Shown here piece by piece: positions 32,832 through 42,866 of a DNA stretch of 64,000 bases (position 1 is the first letter of the stretch; the number at the start of each line of letters is the position of its first letter). The notes beneath the pieces are model-generated. The model was given only the letters and a program-made list of their open reading frames with translations, made no database searches and had not been told where the DNA came from. Source of the DNA: Phytophthora hibernalis. Taxonomy: Eukaryota; Oomycota; Peronosporomycetes; Peronosporales; Peronosporaceae. A program made the translations under genes and the position numbers. The stretch is taken from the NCBI GenBank assembly GCA_012656075.1, contig JAAKBF010000018.1, forward strand, positions 434,001-498,000. The letters are read 5' to 3'.

Positions 32832-34988
32832 ATGACCTCAACGCGTACGAATTCGACTCGCTCGGACAACCGGACGGTACTTTTCGACATCGCTGAGGAT
32901 AATGCACCAACCACGAGAACAAACCGAACGACGTATTCCACGACGAGTAACAGGTCAAATACGGCCAGTAGCCGTTCCAGAGCTGCTACGGCTTCGAGTA
33001 GGTCTCACTCCAGACGCAAGACAGGAGAGAAAAACAGAGCCAAGTCGGTCGCCACTGCGGATTTTCGGGGCACGAACCCCATCATGAACGAGGAAATTCC
33101 AGAAGAAGGAGTGGAGAGAGTCCCTACACTTGATGATCGAGGTCACATCAATTTCACCAATTCAAGGTACAGGACGGCTGTGGATACTGCGAAGAAGAAT
33201 GTTCGAGCTAGAGGAGCACTGCCTGCAGGTTCGGCCAGGTCCAGGGATCCGTATAACCCCATCTCGCCTACCCGTACAAGTCGAACAGGACCGATTGAAA
33301 TTCAAGAAGAAGAGGAAGAGGACGAGGAAGAAACGTACCCGGACGAGATTGAAGGCCGACAGGACGGTCAGAGACAATTTCAACAACAGGAAGCGGTTCG
33401 TCTTCAGAGCCGAAAGCGCGCAAGGTCTCGCAAGCAAAGTATCTACGCGAGGTGGTCGTATTGCGGCCATTCTTACCCGAATTGGTTCCTACGGTTGTGC
33501 ACTACAGTGGCGGTTGTGCCGCTTGTCGTGTGTGGTTTGATCTTCTGGCCGGTCCTCGCAGCGGCATTTTTCACGACGATTCTGCTGTGTCTCTGCTGCT
33601 ACGAGCACGCATGGCTGTCCTTCCGAATTCACAAGCAGTTGCTTTCCACTTACCAATGGTACGAAGGCTATGAAGGACCAGTTGACATGGGAGAAGTTAT
33701 CGGAGACAGCACTCGTAGTGATGCGTCTGTGGTCTGCGGATATCAAGATCATCGTCGGCGTTTTGAGAACTCCTTTGTCTCGTCAGGCTACACTCACTCG
33801 ACTACATCGACATTCCCGACGGACATGACCGTGATCGATTCCGAGGATGGCAATACGACCTTCTTGAATACGAATGACAAGGACGACCCAGTGTCTGAAG
33901 AGACAATGCATCGTAAGGCTCCGTCGGCGGTGTATCTACTGGAGCTTGAAACTTCGCGTGGCGTGCTGCTCGGAATGGCCAACTTCCTGTTTTGCGGGAA
34001 CCTATGGCTAACCCGTCTTGTGGTTGCTGTCCTGATCACCATTTGTTGGTCGGTCACCGTCACCATGGCTTTCCCGATGGTTTCGTTCCCTGTGGCGAAT
34101 GCGCCGACCGACATCGCCTCTGCGCCGTATTACTTCTATGTCGTCAACTTTGTGGCTTCGCTGTGTGCAGTGAGCTGTCCCGACTGGCCTCGTGCGATTT
34201 CGTTGTTGGTGCAGAAGACTGCCTTTGAAGTACTGTTGTTGAATGCGCTCAATTGTCCGCCAGCACCTTCGGTGGGCTGCGTTCCAGGACCAATTACGTC
34301 GCTACAGACTTTCGTTCTGGGTGGCGTGGCGGTGATTCTCGTACACGCGCTCTCAGCTCGTGGACCTGCTAACCTCGTGATTGGACTGACGCTCGACTTG
34401 CTCGGTTATGCCTATGTTGTTGGAGCGCTCGGACTGCTGATCTCAATGGTAGACCCGAGCGATCGGAAGGCTACGTGGGCTACGATTTGGCTCGGAATGT
34501 TGAGCGCGATGTGGGTGGCGCAGTTCGCCGGCTACGTCTGCGACGCCATCATGTTCCGTTTCCAGCTTCCTCACATGCGGTTGCTTCCTCCGCGCATTGT
34601 CGTGACGCTGGATGTCGAGGCATCGATATGTGCCATTGCAGCGGGAAGTGTGGCGCTGGTCTTCGGTGGCGCTGTCTTGGACGTGCCTGGTGGAGTGGTG
34701 CCGAAAGTTTTGTTCACGGTTGGCAGTGTGCTCATGGCACGATTTGGACGACTCATTATCTCCGTGCTGAAGAAGGCGTCGGGCGTGCGGTGGAGTGGTC
34801 GTCTAATGCCTGGCTTTGGTGGGGCGTTGGACGGCTCGCACGCGTTGCTCTTCACTTCTATCGTGTTTGTCAAGTATTATCTGTACGTCATGGCTCGACA
34901 AACCAGCTCAACGGCTGACAACGGAAGCGGCAGTGGAGACTCGGCCGTGTGGGCCACCGTCACGTTCAGCACCGACCTCAGAAGCTAA
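32832..34988 (+). CDS. CdsA-like pseudoenzyme, copy C (718 residues)
   Basis: The frame is uninterrupted from ATG 32832. The first 210 residues are Ser/Thr/Arg-rich with an acidic tract (EEEEEDEEE) and look disordered. A hydrophobic segment then ends in CCYEHAWLSFRI, aligning with CSYEYACLANRI of the other copies. The CdsA-like TM region follows. The catalytic motifs are replaced: ASDTGAY becomes AQFAGY, KDYEG becomes LDVEA, and the signature reads SVLKKASGVRWSG with PGFGGALDGSH, losing KR, the K-D pair, the His and the D-R-x-D acidic residues. The fold seems kept under selection for an open frame, but CTP/Mg-dependent chemistry is unlikely. A regulatory or transport role is possible. It lies downstream of copies A and B on the same strand. 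Confidence 0.8.
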   Translation: MTSTRTNSTRSDNRTVLFDIAEDNAPTTRTNRTTYSTTSNRSNTASSRSRAATASSRSHSRRKTGEKNRAKSVATADFRGTNPIMNEEIPEEGVERVPTLDDRGHINFTNSRYRTAVDTAKKNVRARGALPAGSARSRDPYNPISPTRTSRTGPIEIQEEEEEDEEETYPDEIEGRQDGQRQFQQQEAVRLQSRKRARSRKQSIYARWSYCGHSYPNWFLRLCTTVAVVPLVVCGLIFWPVLAAAFFTTILLCLCCYEHAWLSFRIHKQLLSTYQWYEGYEGPVDMGEVIGDSTRSDASVVCGYQDHRRRFENSFVSSGYTHSTTSTFPTDMTVIDSEDGNTTFLNTNDKDDPVSEETMHRKAPSAVYLLELETSRGVLLGMANFLFCGNLWLTRLVVAVLITICWSVTVTMAFPMVSFPVANAPTDIASAPYYFYVVNFVASLCAVSCPDWPRAISLLVQKTAFEVLLLNALNCPPAPSVGCVPGPITSLQTFVLGGVAVILVHALSARGPANLVIGLTLDLLGYAYVVGALGLLISMVDPSDRKATWATIWLGMLSAMWVAQFAGYVCDAIMFRFQLPHMRLLPPRIVVTLDVEASICAIAAGSVALVFGGAVLDVPGGVVPKVLFTVGSVLMARFGRLIISVLKKASGVRWSGRLMPGFGGALDGSHALLFTSIVFVKYYLYVMARQTSSTADNGSGSGDSAVWATVTFSTDLRS

Positions 34989-35386
34989 TGAAGAGATCTA
35001 TCGTCAAGCGTAGATGCTGCTTGTATGTTATTTAATCGTTTTGGAGAGCGAATGAAGCTCAGTCTAGTGAAAAACACACTCGTTGACCACATTTTATCGT
35101 GAAAGTCACTTGGCATTCTACATGTACCTCGTGCTGGTTACGACAAGATGCCTATGGCTGCAGCAGTTAGAAAGTTGTGTGGTGTTGACCATTTCTGAAG
35201 TATGCGCTGCAACTTCAAGTTGAAGTGATTAACGTTGGAAGATCGCTTGACGTGATCCCGCAGCGCGTTATCAGGTGGATTTTAATTAATCCACGACTTA
35301 TTGATCCTTAGCTGATCTAAGTTACTTAGCCCCAACGGGGAATACGCAGTCATCCGTCTAAGTCATGAACGACGACGTCGGAGCGA
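34989..35386. other. Intergenic region, convergent 3' ends
   Basis: Between the stop of CdsA copy C and the stop of the transporter on the opposite strand. A short hairpin (GTGGATT...AATCCAC at about 35275-35294) could be a 3'-end element. Nothing else is recognisable. Confidence 0.45.
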
Positions 35387-36604
35387 TTACTTACTGAACG
35401 GCATGGACCAGCGGCGTTCTGGTGTCTCCGAGTTGTTGCGTTCTCGGATGGCGTGCAGCAGTTGTGGTCCAGAGTACGAGGCCCGGCGGGCGTAGAACGA
35501 TGCTTGCTGGAAGATTCTCTCGACCGACGCGTCCTCCGCCGAAGGCGGAGCCAGCAGCGGCAGCAAGTACTCCTCGTCCTCCTCCGTCGGGAACGAGCGC
35601 TGGGCGACCACGTAGATACCCAGCAGAATGAGCATCAAACTCAACGAATAGAGCACGTAGTGCCACGTGGGCAGGTGCATCATGTCCCGGAAGAAGCAGA
35701 GGCCCGAGACCGCGCCGGCCATGATGTAGCTGGCCTCGTACAGGTAAATGACCACCACTGCGTCTTCCACTGCAAGTGCCTCATTCAGTAGATACAATCC
35801 AAACAACGCCGTCCCGAGCGCGCCAATGATACAGACGTAAGTCAACGGGAAGGACCAGATGCGACTAGCTCCGTCATCGTGCACGATGCGCATGACGGCT
35901 GCAAGGAAGAAGAGTTGGCCACTCATAACTCCAGCAAAGACACTCAACGACACCCTCGCGATCACCGGAAGCTGTTCAGGACTTGAGACTGGTGATGTAG
36001 CCACCCTGCTCTTCGACTGGTTGTGGTGAAGTGTAGCGCATGTTTCGCATGATGAATCAGGAAACTCAGCAGTGCTAACAGCACGACGCAGTAGAAAATG
36101 AAGGAGAAAGACTTGAATCTTGCACCCAGTAGCTCTACAGGTAGCGGAGGAGCTTCGTGGGTGCCTGAGACCCCACGAGTACACAACCAGTGAAGATGAG
36201 CACAGCTCCGACAAAGTCGTTGGTCGTGAGACGTTCGTGAGGTAGCAGCATGGGCCCGAAGAGCGTGTTCCAGCCAATAGTGAGGCCTGCCATAGGGGCG
36301 AGAAGGACTGCGTGGCGAAGCAGTAGGCGAGCGCTCCGAGCGCAGGATTCAGTACCAACATGGACAGCAACCCGCAGTAGAAGTAGGTGCAGCCTAGATT
36401 CGACTGGACGGCTACTGTGGGGCTCTTGGAACGTTGAGCCGCAGCAGCTTCTTCCTTGTCGCGCTCGTTGTGCGCCAACTTGAGGAGTAGTTTGCCGGTG
36501 ATGCCGAAGATGCTGGAGATGGCGGACAGCAGCAGCCCCAAGGGCCAGCCCACGAACCACATCGATACCGGTAGGACTGGGAGGAAGACGAAGTGATGCG
36601 ACAC
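35387..36604 (-). CDS. NIPA/DMT-type membrane transporter
   Basis: The start is ATG 36604 or ATG 36562 (MWFVGWPLG). The protein has about nine hydrophobic helices. The first reads GLLLSAISSIFGITGKLLLKLAHN; later come FGPMLLPHERLTTNDFVGAV, GVMSGQLFFLAAVMRI and IIGALGTALFGLYLLNEAL. This order, including the short basic loop after TM1, suits the NIPA magnesium-transporter branch of the drug/metabolite transporter superfamily. The long uninterrupted frame is misleading in its middle part. Three single-base losses near 36308, 36133 and 36048 move the conserved helices between frames. A Ser/Arg-rich cytoplasmic tail ends at 35387. Substrate unproven. Confidence 0.6.
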   Translation of the reverse strand: MSHHFVFLPVLPVSMWFVGWPLGLLLSAISSIFGITGKLLLKLAHNERDKEEAAAAQRSKSPTVAVQSNLGCTYFYCGLLSMLVLNPALGALAYCFATQSFSPLWQASLLAGTRSSGPCCYLTNVSRPTTLSELCSSSLVVYSWGLRHPRSSSATCRATGCKIQVFLLHFLLRRAVSTAEFPDSSCETCATLHHNQSKSRVATSPVSSPEQLPVIARVSLSVFAGVMSGQLFFLAAVMRIVHDDGASRIWSFPLTYVCIIGALGTALFGLYLLNEALAVEDAVVVIYLYEASYIMAGAVSGLCFFRDMMHLPTWHYVLYSLSLMLILLGIYVVAQRSFPTEEDEEYLLPLLAPPSAEDASVERIFQQASFYARRASYSGPQLLHAIRERNNSETPERRWSMPFSK

Positions 36605-36830
36605 TAGCTCCTCGATTCGACGATGACGTAGTTTGAGAAACGACTATACAGAGCGCGAATGTAACGGATAATTGGCGAAATGAGGTCTGAGATTCATTAA
36701 GTTGTGTTTAAGCTGTAAGAGAGACTAGTTTTAGAGCTACAGGATTGAATAACGCAGGATGGATGAAGTGAAGGTGTTTTTCTTGTTGTTTGCGGTTGTT
36801 GGGTCTCTCAGACTGAAAAGAAACTGAGAC

Positions 36831-37344
36831 TCAGTCGTCGTAGGACGGGATCTGGTCGTAGTTGTAGCCCTTCCAGCCCTGCCACGCGCCGTAGAGTTGG
36901 TACGTCGCGTAGCTCCCAGGAATGAAGGCTGACAGCAGCAGTAAGACACCCAATACAGATCGTCAGTACACTGTAAGATGCAACCATGATGAGGTGGTTC
37001 TCTCACCGATGAGGCCGAGGATGAGGAAGGACAGGCCGCGCTTCTCCTCGTCCAGGCCAATCAGTGTGCTCACGTAGATGAGGATCGATCCCAGTCCGAA
37101 CAGACTCGCTGCTGCCAGTCCTGTGCGTACTGGGAACGTCTTCCGTCGGAAGTCCAGGTCCTACCACAAAATACACAAAGTGTATCAATGTACAGCTCTA
37201 CTCCAGCAACTTAACTGACAGACGCACTGGTGCAGCCGCACGCGCCGCGTCCTCCTTGGCAAACGACGCGAACTTGCTGTCGTCCACCGTCTTGAGCACC
37301 CGCGCGTCGTGCGCATTCGCCACTCGGTGCACGTCCTTCGCCAT
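36831..37344 (-). CDS. TMEM230/TMEM134-like two-pass membrane protein
   Basis: Exon 1 (37344-37216) encodes MAKDVHRVANAHDARV and a charged N terminus. Exon 2 (37160-37007) gives the first TM helix and exon 3 (36949-36831) the second (VLLLLSAFIPGSYATYQLY), ending GYNYDQIPSYDD before TGA. This end matches the G-Y-x-Y-D-x-I-P-x-[FY]-D-D tail of TMEM230 proteins, which act in vesicle traffic. Intron 1 is 55 nt, GT-AG. Intron 2 (37006-36950) has a normal donor and a branch-like ACTGAC, but the acceptor needed to keep frame is GG, not AG. It is transcribed divergently from ARV1 over about 150 bp. Confidence 0.75.
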
Positions 37345-37497
37345 TTTGCTATGATACTTTTCTCTCAACAGTCTCTTTTTGTCTCATGGCTACATTACGT
37401 TCAAAACATCATTTAGTTTCGTACTTAAAGGAAGTTCCACATTATGTACGCTACACCCTATCTTTAAAATGGCAGATGTCGATGTAACTGCCGAAAA

Positions 37498-38280
37498 TGA
37501 CACACCTTGTGTGCGTCGAGTGCGGCGCGTCTGTGCCCGAGCTGGTGCGCGACTACGGCAAAGGAACCTGCGTCTGGCCATCTGCAGCAACTGCAATGCA
37601 GTGGCGGACAAGTACGTCGAGTACGAGACGGTGCTGCTCTTCCTGGAGGTGCTACTGCTCTGCCGCAAGTGTATCGCCACGTGCTGTGCAACCTGCCGAC
37701 ACCCGTGTCGTTGCGCACGACGCTGAAGCTGTTGGTGATCTTAGTGATGCTGGACATGAACGTCAAGGCCTACTTGGTGGACAGAGACGCCGGTGTGACC
37801 TTCCAGTCCGAGTCAATGTACAGAACCCCGAAATGGGGACGTCAGGAGCGAGGATTGGGCAGTTCTCGCTGCATTTGGTGTGTCTTGCACTGGTGGAGAA
37901 CGTCAGTCTACTTTGCCAGTGTCTTTGCTGCAATTTGGATGGACCCATTTCGTCGTGGTTGGAGAGAGAAACTGCTGACGAGAGGAGAGGGACTGTACAC
38001 GAGGTACTGCAGCGCCATGTGCATCTCGAGCTTTGGCAAGCTCTTTGCCCTGCTGACGGTCATTTGGGAGTTCCATTGGAGCTTCATCCATGTCATTGGA
38101 GCGCTGGTTCTGGTGTCGAATGTGCTGGCGCTGCAGTTGCTGCTTGGAGAGGGAGATCCTGCACTGGCCAAGTCACTATATGTTGTCGCAGTTGTGGTGG
38201 TTGGAGTGGTGGCTCGTGGAGCTGCACAACTTGCACTGTATGCGATGGGTAACTCCGTGCTCTTCCATGTGCTGGTGTAG
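37498..38280 (+). CDS. ARV1: ARV1 lipid-homeostasis protein
   Basis: ATG 37498 starts the Arv1 homology domain: VCVECGASVPELVRDY, then C-S-N-C in LRLAICSNCN, forming the paired C-x2-C zinc site, followed by KYVEYETVLLFLEVLLL and VYRHVLCNLP. Several TM helices follow to the stop at 38280. ARV1 is an ER membrane protein needed for sterol and GPI-anchor/sphingolipid homeostasis. The domain is spread over three frames; one missing base near 37565 and one near 37668 would unite them. The shared divergent promoter with the TMEM230-like gene may coordinate them (inference). Confidence 0.8.
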
Positions 38281-38508
38281 TTCATGACGGATAGACAAGA
38301 TAATTTTGGGCGTGGGAGACTATTTCAGTCGATTTCACGGCGAGAAACGGAGGCTTTCGTGGTGACGTGTGAGGAATTGAACGAGTTGAGTGTAGCAGAG
38401 GAGTGTGGCCCCGTGCAGCGTCCCTTAAGGCACAGGCCGTGATCAATAGCAAGGTGTGGTGTATCTTCGCAATATCAGGAAGGAGTTGTTGGTGTTTTCG
38501 AGCACGTC

Positions 38509-39494
38509 ATGAACACTGTTGAGCTGCCGCTGGTACCCAGCGCACGATCATCCAACTCGTCTGCGTCTTCTAGTCGTAGCCATCTTCACTCAGCAGGTTC
38601 AATCAACTCGGAAAAGAGCGCTCGAAGTGTGCGGAGCCAACGCAGTCTCCAGCAAGAGGATGAAGACAATGGCGACGAAAGTGCTGAATCAGCCGAGGAA
38701 GCGACTCAGGAGGAGGAGCCACAAGATTCTAGCGGCGGAATTTGGGATGAAGTTGAACACTTCCTGAACAAGCCGTCACCAAGCTTATCAACTTTGTCTG
38801 TGAAGCCCACACAAGCAGCCAACAAACCGAAGAGCACCCTTCCCACGCTAAATGCAAGGCGGGTGTCTACGGATAACCAGACGTCGTGTCCTAGCCGTCC
38901 TGGTCGTACGACTGTCGCCGCTTCGGCTGGATCGAAGACAATTGACCCAAAGCTGTTGCAAGAGGCATTTGCGTATGCTAACCAACTGCAGCAGTTGAAC
39001 TTTGACGATGACGCCGGCAATGGAGAGGAACAGCAGCAATCGTGGCAAAGCAGCAAGACCAAATGGTCATGCAACGTGCAGCGTTGGGTAGGACAAATTC
39101 CTCCTCGTCGTCTTCCTCATCGTCAAGCAATGTTGTACCTAGCGGACCTCGACCAGGACGCGTCGGGGGACCCAGAGCTCCCAGCTGTGACGTCCGAAAG
39201 AAGAAGGGCAAGCCAACATCTTCATCAGCATATAGCTCTTCAGCAAAGCCGAAGGCTGCGTTGAAGAAAAGCTCAGCACTAGCGAAGAGAGCCCTTCCAG
39301 TACAGGCAGTGAATCCAAGTCGAAAGCAAAAGGTCACATGGACCCTCAGACACTGCAGGCGCTCGTAAGCAATTTCCAGCAAGGCACGACGCTGGACGAG
39401 CTGCGCAGGGAGCTCGCAGCATCCCAGCAGAGCATGGCAATGTCTCGTCAAGTTCTCCAAGATGCAGCCCAGACTTTCTTCCACTCTCACTAGT
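38509..39494 (+). CDS. Low-complexity Ser/Gln-rich protein, unknown function
   Basis: ATG 38509 (MNTVELPLVPSARSSN) opens a Ser-rich, acidic region with a Glu/Asp stretch near residues 47-75. A Gln-rich segment (residues about 155-180) and a poly-Ser tract follow. The end is a predicted helix (TLQALVSNFQQGTTLDEL, ending FFHSH before TAG 39494). Two single-base losses in A runs, near 39041 (CAA) and 39332 (CAAAA), divide it over three frames. No domain is recognised. It is convergent with the coiled-coil gene, separated by 60 bp. Confidence 0.6.
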
Positions 39495-39554
39495 TCCACA
39501 AAGCCACAGTTTGACGAGCAATACAATACAATTAGATATTCAGTGCACCCCCAC

Positions 39555-40213
39555 CTACGGAGCCGAAGCGAAGTCCTTGGCGAGTTTGCTCGCTTTCTCC
39601 AACTGCACAACGAGACGTTGCATTCGTTGCACATCTGCAATAGCCACCCGTCGTTTCTCCTCCACAACATGTTGCAGCTCCTCGTTCCTGTTTTCCAAAG
39701 CTTCAACAAGTGCTTCAAGCTCCTTGCGTTCCTCCTGTTTGACCCGCAGCCTTTCAGCTCGGATCCTGGCATTTGGCGTCGTTTTGTCCTGTTCCTTCTC
39801 GCGTTCCTCCTCCTCATTTTTCTCTTGCTGTGACTTGTCGTCTGCCGCCACCTGCCGCAAACGTCGCTCCTCTGCCTGCTCGACGACGTCCTCGAGCTCC
39901 AGCAGCTCCGCGTCCACGTCATTGGTTTCGCACAGCCACTGGAAGAGCGTCTCCACCTTCTGTCTCAGACTCAGCACCGCCTGGGCCGCCACCTCCTCCG
40001 TGCTGTCGTGCTCAGGCGTCTCAGGAGAGAAAACGCAGCCAATAGCTCTTCATCCCCGCGGCATTCGCTCTCTAGACACGCACGAAGGTCCACGAGCGAT
40101 GCGGCATGCACCGACACGTCCAGCGCCTTCTGCAGGATCAACTGCATGCGTTTCATACGCACAGAGTGGCGTGGTTTGGCCGTAGAAGGCGCCGGAGACG
40201 CGGGTACAGGCAT
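39555..40213 (-). CDS. Coiled-coil protein, possibly Nnf1/PMF1-like kinetochore subunit
   Basis: ATG 40213 (MPVPASPAPSTAKPRHS) begins a protein of about 220 residues. The N-terminal helical part includes LILQKALDVSVHAASL and LRACLESE. The C-terminal two thirds are strongly heptad-like and Glu/Lys/Arg-rich (ELLELEDVVEQAEERRLRQV and the following 90 residues). One T seems missing in the TTTT near 40029, changing frame. The layout of a short helical head, a conserved L-E-D-V-V-E helix and a long coiled coil recalls Nnf1/PMF1 of the MIS12 complex. That comparison is weak and based on appearance only. Confidence 0.55.
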
Positions 40214-40379
40214 CGTCTTAGTGTCACCTTGCAATTTGAATAATGGCGTTAATGAGATGTCTGTGATTGGTAGAAAATCGATCCAAATTATGACCAATGA
40301 GGTGACGTTTTATTTTTCACAGGAGTTATTTCGGGTCATAACGGAAGTGGCGGATCTTGTGGCGACGCGACTGTGCATC

Positions 40380-40794
40380 ATGTGGTTCTCGGCGCTACGA
40401 CAGAAGCTGCAGCTGCTGCTCATCGTCTTCTTCATCTTCGTGGCCTTCGCGGCTTCCGACGCGGCCTGGATGCCCTGGGTGCGTGTTGTAAACTACACTA
40501 TGAAAGGCGGGAGAGCACCGTCATTTATCCGTATTTTATTCTCAGGCGACCCTGGTGATCTTCTTGACGATGCTGCTGCTGACGGACCTGCTGTTCCTTA
40601 ATGAGTCTGACTTCAAGTATGACCCGGACTACAAGGTGCGTCCTAAACTGGTGATTGGTGCTACTTGGGGAGATATCTTGGTTCTGATAAATTACTCTGT
40701 GGATAGAACTGGGCACGTGCAGTGGACCCGAAATACTGAAGAGATGGCTGCACCAAGGACAACATACAGTCACTGGAAGAAGATCTTGAGGTGA
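40380..40794 (+). CDS. Small two-TM membrane protein, unknown function
   Basis: ATG 40380 encodes MWFSALRQKLQLLLIVFFIF, a first TM helix. A 67-nt GT-AG intron (40479-40545) is followed by a second helix (TLVIFLTMLLLTDLLFL) and an approximately 65-residue hydrophilic tail ending HWKKILR. The spliced product is 115 residues. It is divergent from the coiled-coil gene. No family is recognised; an upstream exon cannot be excluded. Confidence 0.55.
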
Positions 40795-40983
40795 TCTAGG
40801 AGACGGAGCTGGAACGAGATCGGAGAGTTGATATCTATATAGCAAAACCATTTACGCAGACACTTACGTTTAATGATATGGCAGTCGAGAGATGACAGGT
40901 GCAGCTCATAAGGCATTGAGTCGGTCGAGAAGTTCCTCCTGCTGGCTGCTGCAATCGCTTCGGTAAATAGTGGTGGTACGTTT

Positions 40984-42489
40984 TCAGTACACCATCGCGT
41001 AGTAGCGCGAGAACACCAAGGTTGCGAACATGAGAGCATCGATTCGGTCTAGCACACCGCCATGACCTGGGATGAGCGTTCCGGAATCCTTCACGCCTGC
41101 TGCACGCTTCAGCAAGCTCTCGAACAGGTCTCCCAGGCGCCCAATAACCACTGCAACGACGGTGAAGGCCACTTTGGTGCCGAAGGAACCAGGCAGGTCC
41201 AGGATGTCGGACGATACGACCATAGCAACGATCCCGAACACAATGGCACCGAGTGTGCCTTCGTAGTCCTTGTTCTGGGATAAATGTGCAGCCAACGGGT
41301 TGTAGTGCGGGTAGTTCGCGAGAGCTAGTGCTTTGCCTGTGATGTAGGCACCCGTGTCGGACGCCCATACCACGTAAAGCAGCGCGATGAGCAACTTCCG
41401 GTACAGCGTTCTTCTTTCATCGTCCACGAACGCAACAAGAACCGACAGCGTTCCAATGATGTAGACCAGGCCCAGCGCGTCCAGCGTAAACGTCAGGAAG
41501 GCTTCAGCGTTGCATTGACTTGTAGTAAACCGGAACACCAAGAAAATCGCCATGCCGCTTAGCAGAACCTGTGCCGGGTTGATCGCGAGGTCGCACGATA
41601 GCTGGTTAATCGGACACGCAGTGGAATGCAGCGTGAGGATCGTGAAGATGGCGTTCTGCAGGAAAATGACCACCCCGTACTGCCAGTCCGGAGACAAACA
41701 CGCACACATGGCCGCCACAAAGCCCGTCGCGACCGTGTAAAACCATCTTGAATCGTAAAACTCGGTCGACTCGAGCTGCGGCATCCCTTCGATCGCTAGC
41801 AAGAAAGACGACGACGAGATGGTACACAACAAGGCTGAAAGTGTCATCGCCGCGAGCCATTCACGTCCACCGAAGATGTACTTGGCTACATCCGTGACTG
41901 CACATCGCTGCAACCTCGTTTCCTGATCTCTCAACTCGGCATTCACCCTCTGTAGCTCTCTTGCTTCCTCTTCTTCTTGGAAAGCTCTGGTTGTCGTGGT
42001 TCTCCTGTCTGTGTCATTCGACGGTCTCTGATGTAGCTGCGTTGTATTGTCGAACACGAACGTCCTGCTGCTAGTAAAGCTGTCACTGCTGTCGCTGGTA
42101 GCAGCTCCTGGTCTGATCACAGTGCACAGGGAGCGCTCGAGAGTCTCCAGTCTTGTCAAGAAGCGCAGACGGATGCGGTTGGCCAGACACGCGTACTCGT
42201 ACGAGCAGGTGCTGGTCATGAAGCTGCACACGATGGACGTGGCGAAAGCTGGTGACAACCACAGGAAAACAGTCACTGCAGGTGCTAACACTGCAGCTGA
42301 GAGCGTGCGCTGCACCACATTGTGGCGTAGGAAGACACGACAGCGACTCTGTTGGCTCTGAAGCGGCAGAGGCGGAGACGGAGGCGAACGGTAGTAGGAG
42401 CTCTGCTGCGGAGAGTTTGGCACGGACGGCTGCGGCATGATCGGGATGCCAGAGCTCTCGTGCTCCTGGCTGTGGACGCTCGTGGTCAT
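40984..42489 (-). CDS. CDP-diacylglycerol synthase-like, copy D (intact)
   Basis: The complete copy. ATG 42489 (MTTSVHSQEHESS) fits the paralogue starts; an upstream in-frame ATG at 42600 would add 37 residues. The N-terminal part has VVQRTLSAAVLAPAVTVFLW and a Cys motif C-S-F-x3-S-T-C-S-Y-E-Y-A-C. A Glu-rich linker, about eight TM helices, ASDTGAYITGK, NKDYEGTLGA, and SLLKRAAGVKDSG with PGHGGVLDRID at the C terminus follow. The last exactly fits the CdsA family signature, including the metal- and CTP-binding acidic residues. It would make CDP-diacylglycerol for phosphatidylinositol and phosphatidylglycerol synthesis. At about 500 residues it is longer than bacterial CdsA because of the N-terminal extension. 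Best reference for the other copies. Confidence 0.9.
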   Translation of the reverse strand: MTTSVHSQEHESSGIPIMPQPSVPNSPQQSSYYRSPPSPPLPLQSQQSRCRVFLRHNVVQRTLSAAVLAPAVTVFLWLSPAFATSIVCSFMTSTCSYEYACLANRIRLRFLTRLETLERSLCTVIRPGAATSDSSDSFTSSRTFVFDNTTQLHQRPSNDTDRRTTTTRAFQEEEEARELQRVNAELRDQETRLQRCAVTDVAKYIFGGREWLAAMTLSALLCTISSSSFLLAIEGMPQLESTEFYDSRWFYTVATGFVAAMCACLSPDWQYGVVIFLQNAIFTILTLHSTACPINQLSCDLAINPAQVLLSGMAIFLVFRFTTSQCNAEAFLTFTLDALGLVYIIGTLSVLVAFVDDERRTLYRKLLIALLYVVWASDTGAYITGKALALANYPHYNPLAAHLSQNKDYEGTLGAIVFGIVAMVVSSDILDLPGSFGTKVAFTVVAVVIGRLGDLFESLLKRAAGVKDSGTLIPGHGGVLDRIDALMFATLVFSRYYAMVY

Positions 42490-42866
42490 GACGACAGACA
42501 GGTGAGACTTGCAGTGCGTCACTGTCGGAAGGGCTATATTTGCAATACAGAATACTGATGATGGCTGGAAAGCGGCATAGACTACGGAGGAATTACGCAA
42601 ATAGCCGCGATTTTGCTGAGACGGAGCGCCGACATGCTGAGCCGGGACTTACCGAACTGAAGACTAAAAACGGCTCGATGTTGACATATCTTAATGCGCG
42701 TGGACCTTGCTTTCCGGCATTGATACGTTGTTATATGGAGCTTGCCGCACTCGATATTAGCTCGCATGACTTTTAAATAGAAATCGTCTTGGCTTCTGGA
42801 GTGGCTAAATATTGCCATGACCTTGTACTTCCTCGCAGCGAACAATTGCGCTTTCCGCTTTCCACA

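Noticed and set aside
38978..39922. 314-residue minus-strand ORF spanning the convergent gene ends
   Set aside because: It overlaps two better-supported genes in other frames, and its Arg-rich composition is the antisense/shifted image of coiled-coil and Ser-rich coding.
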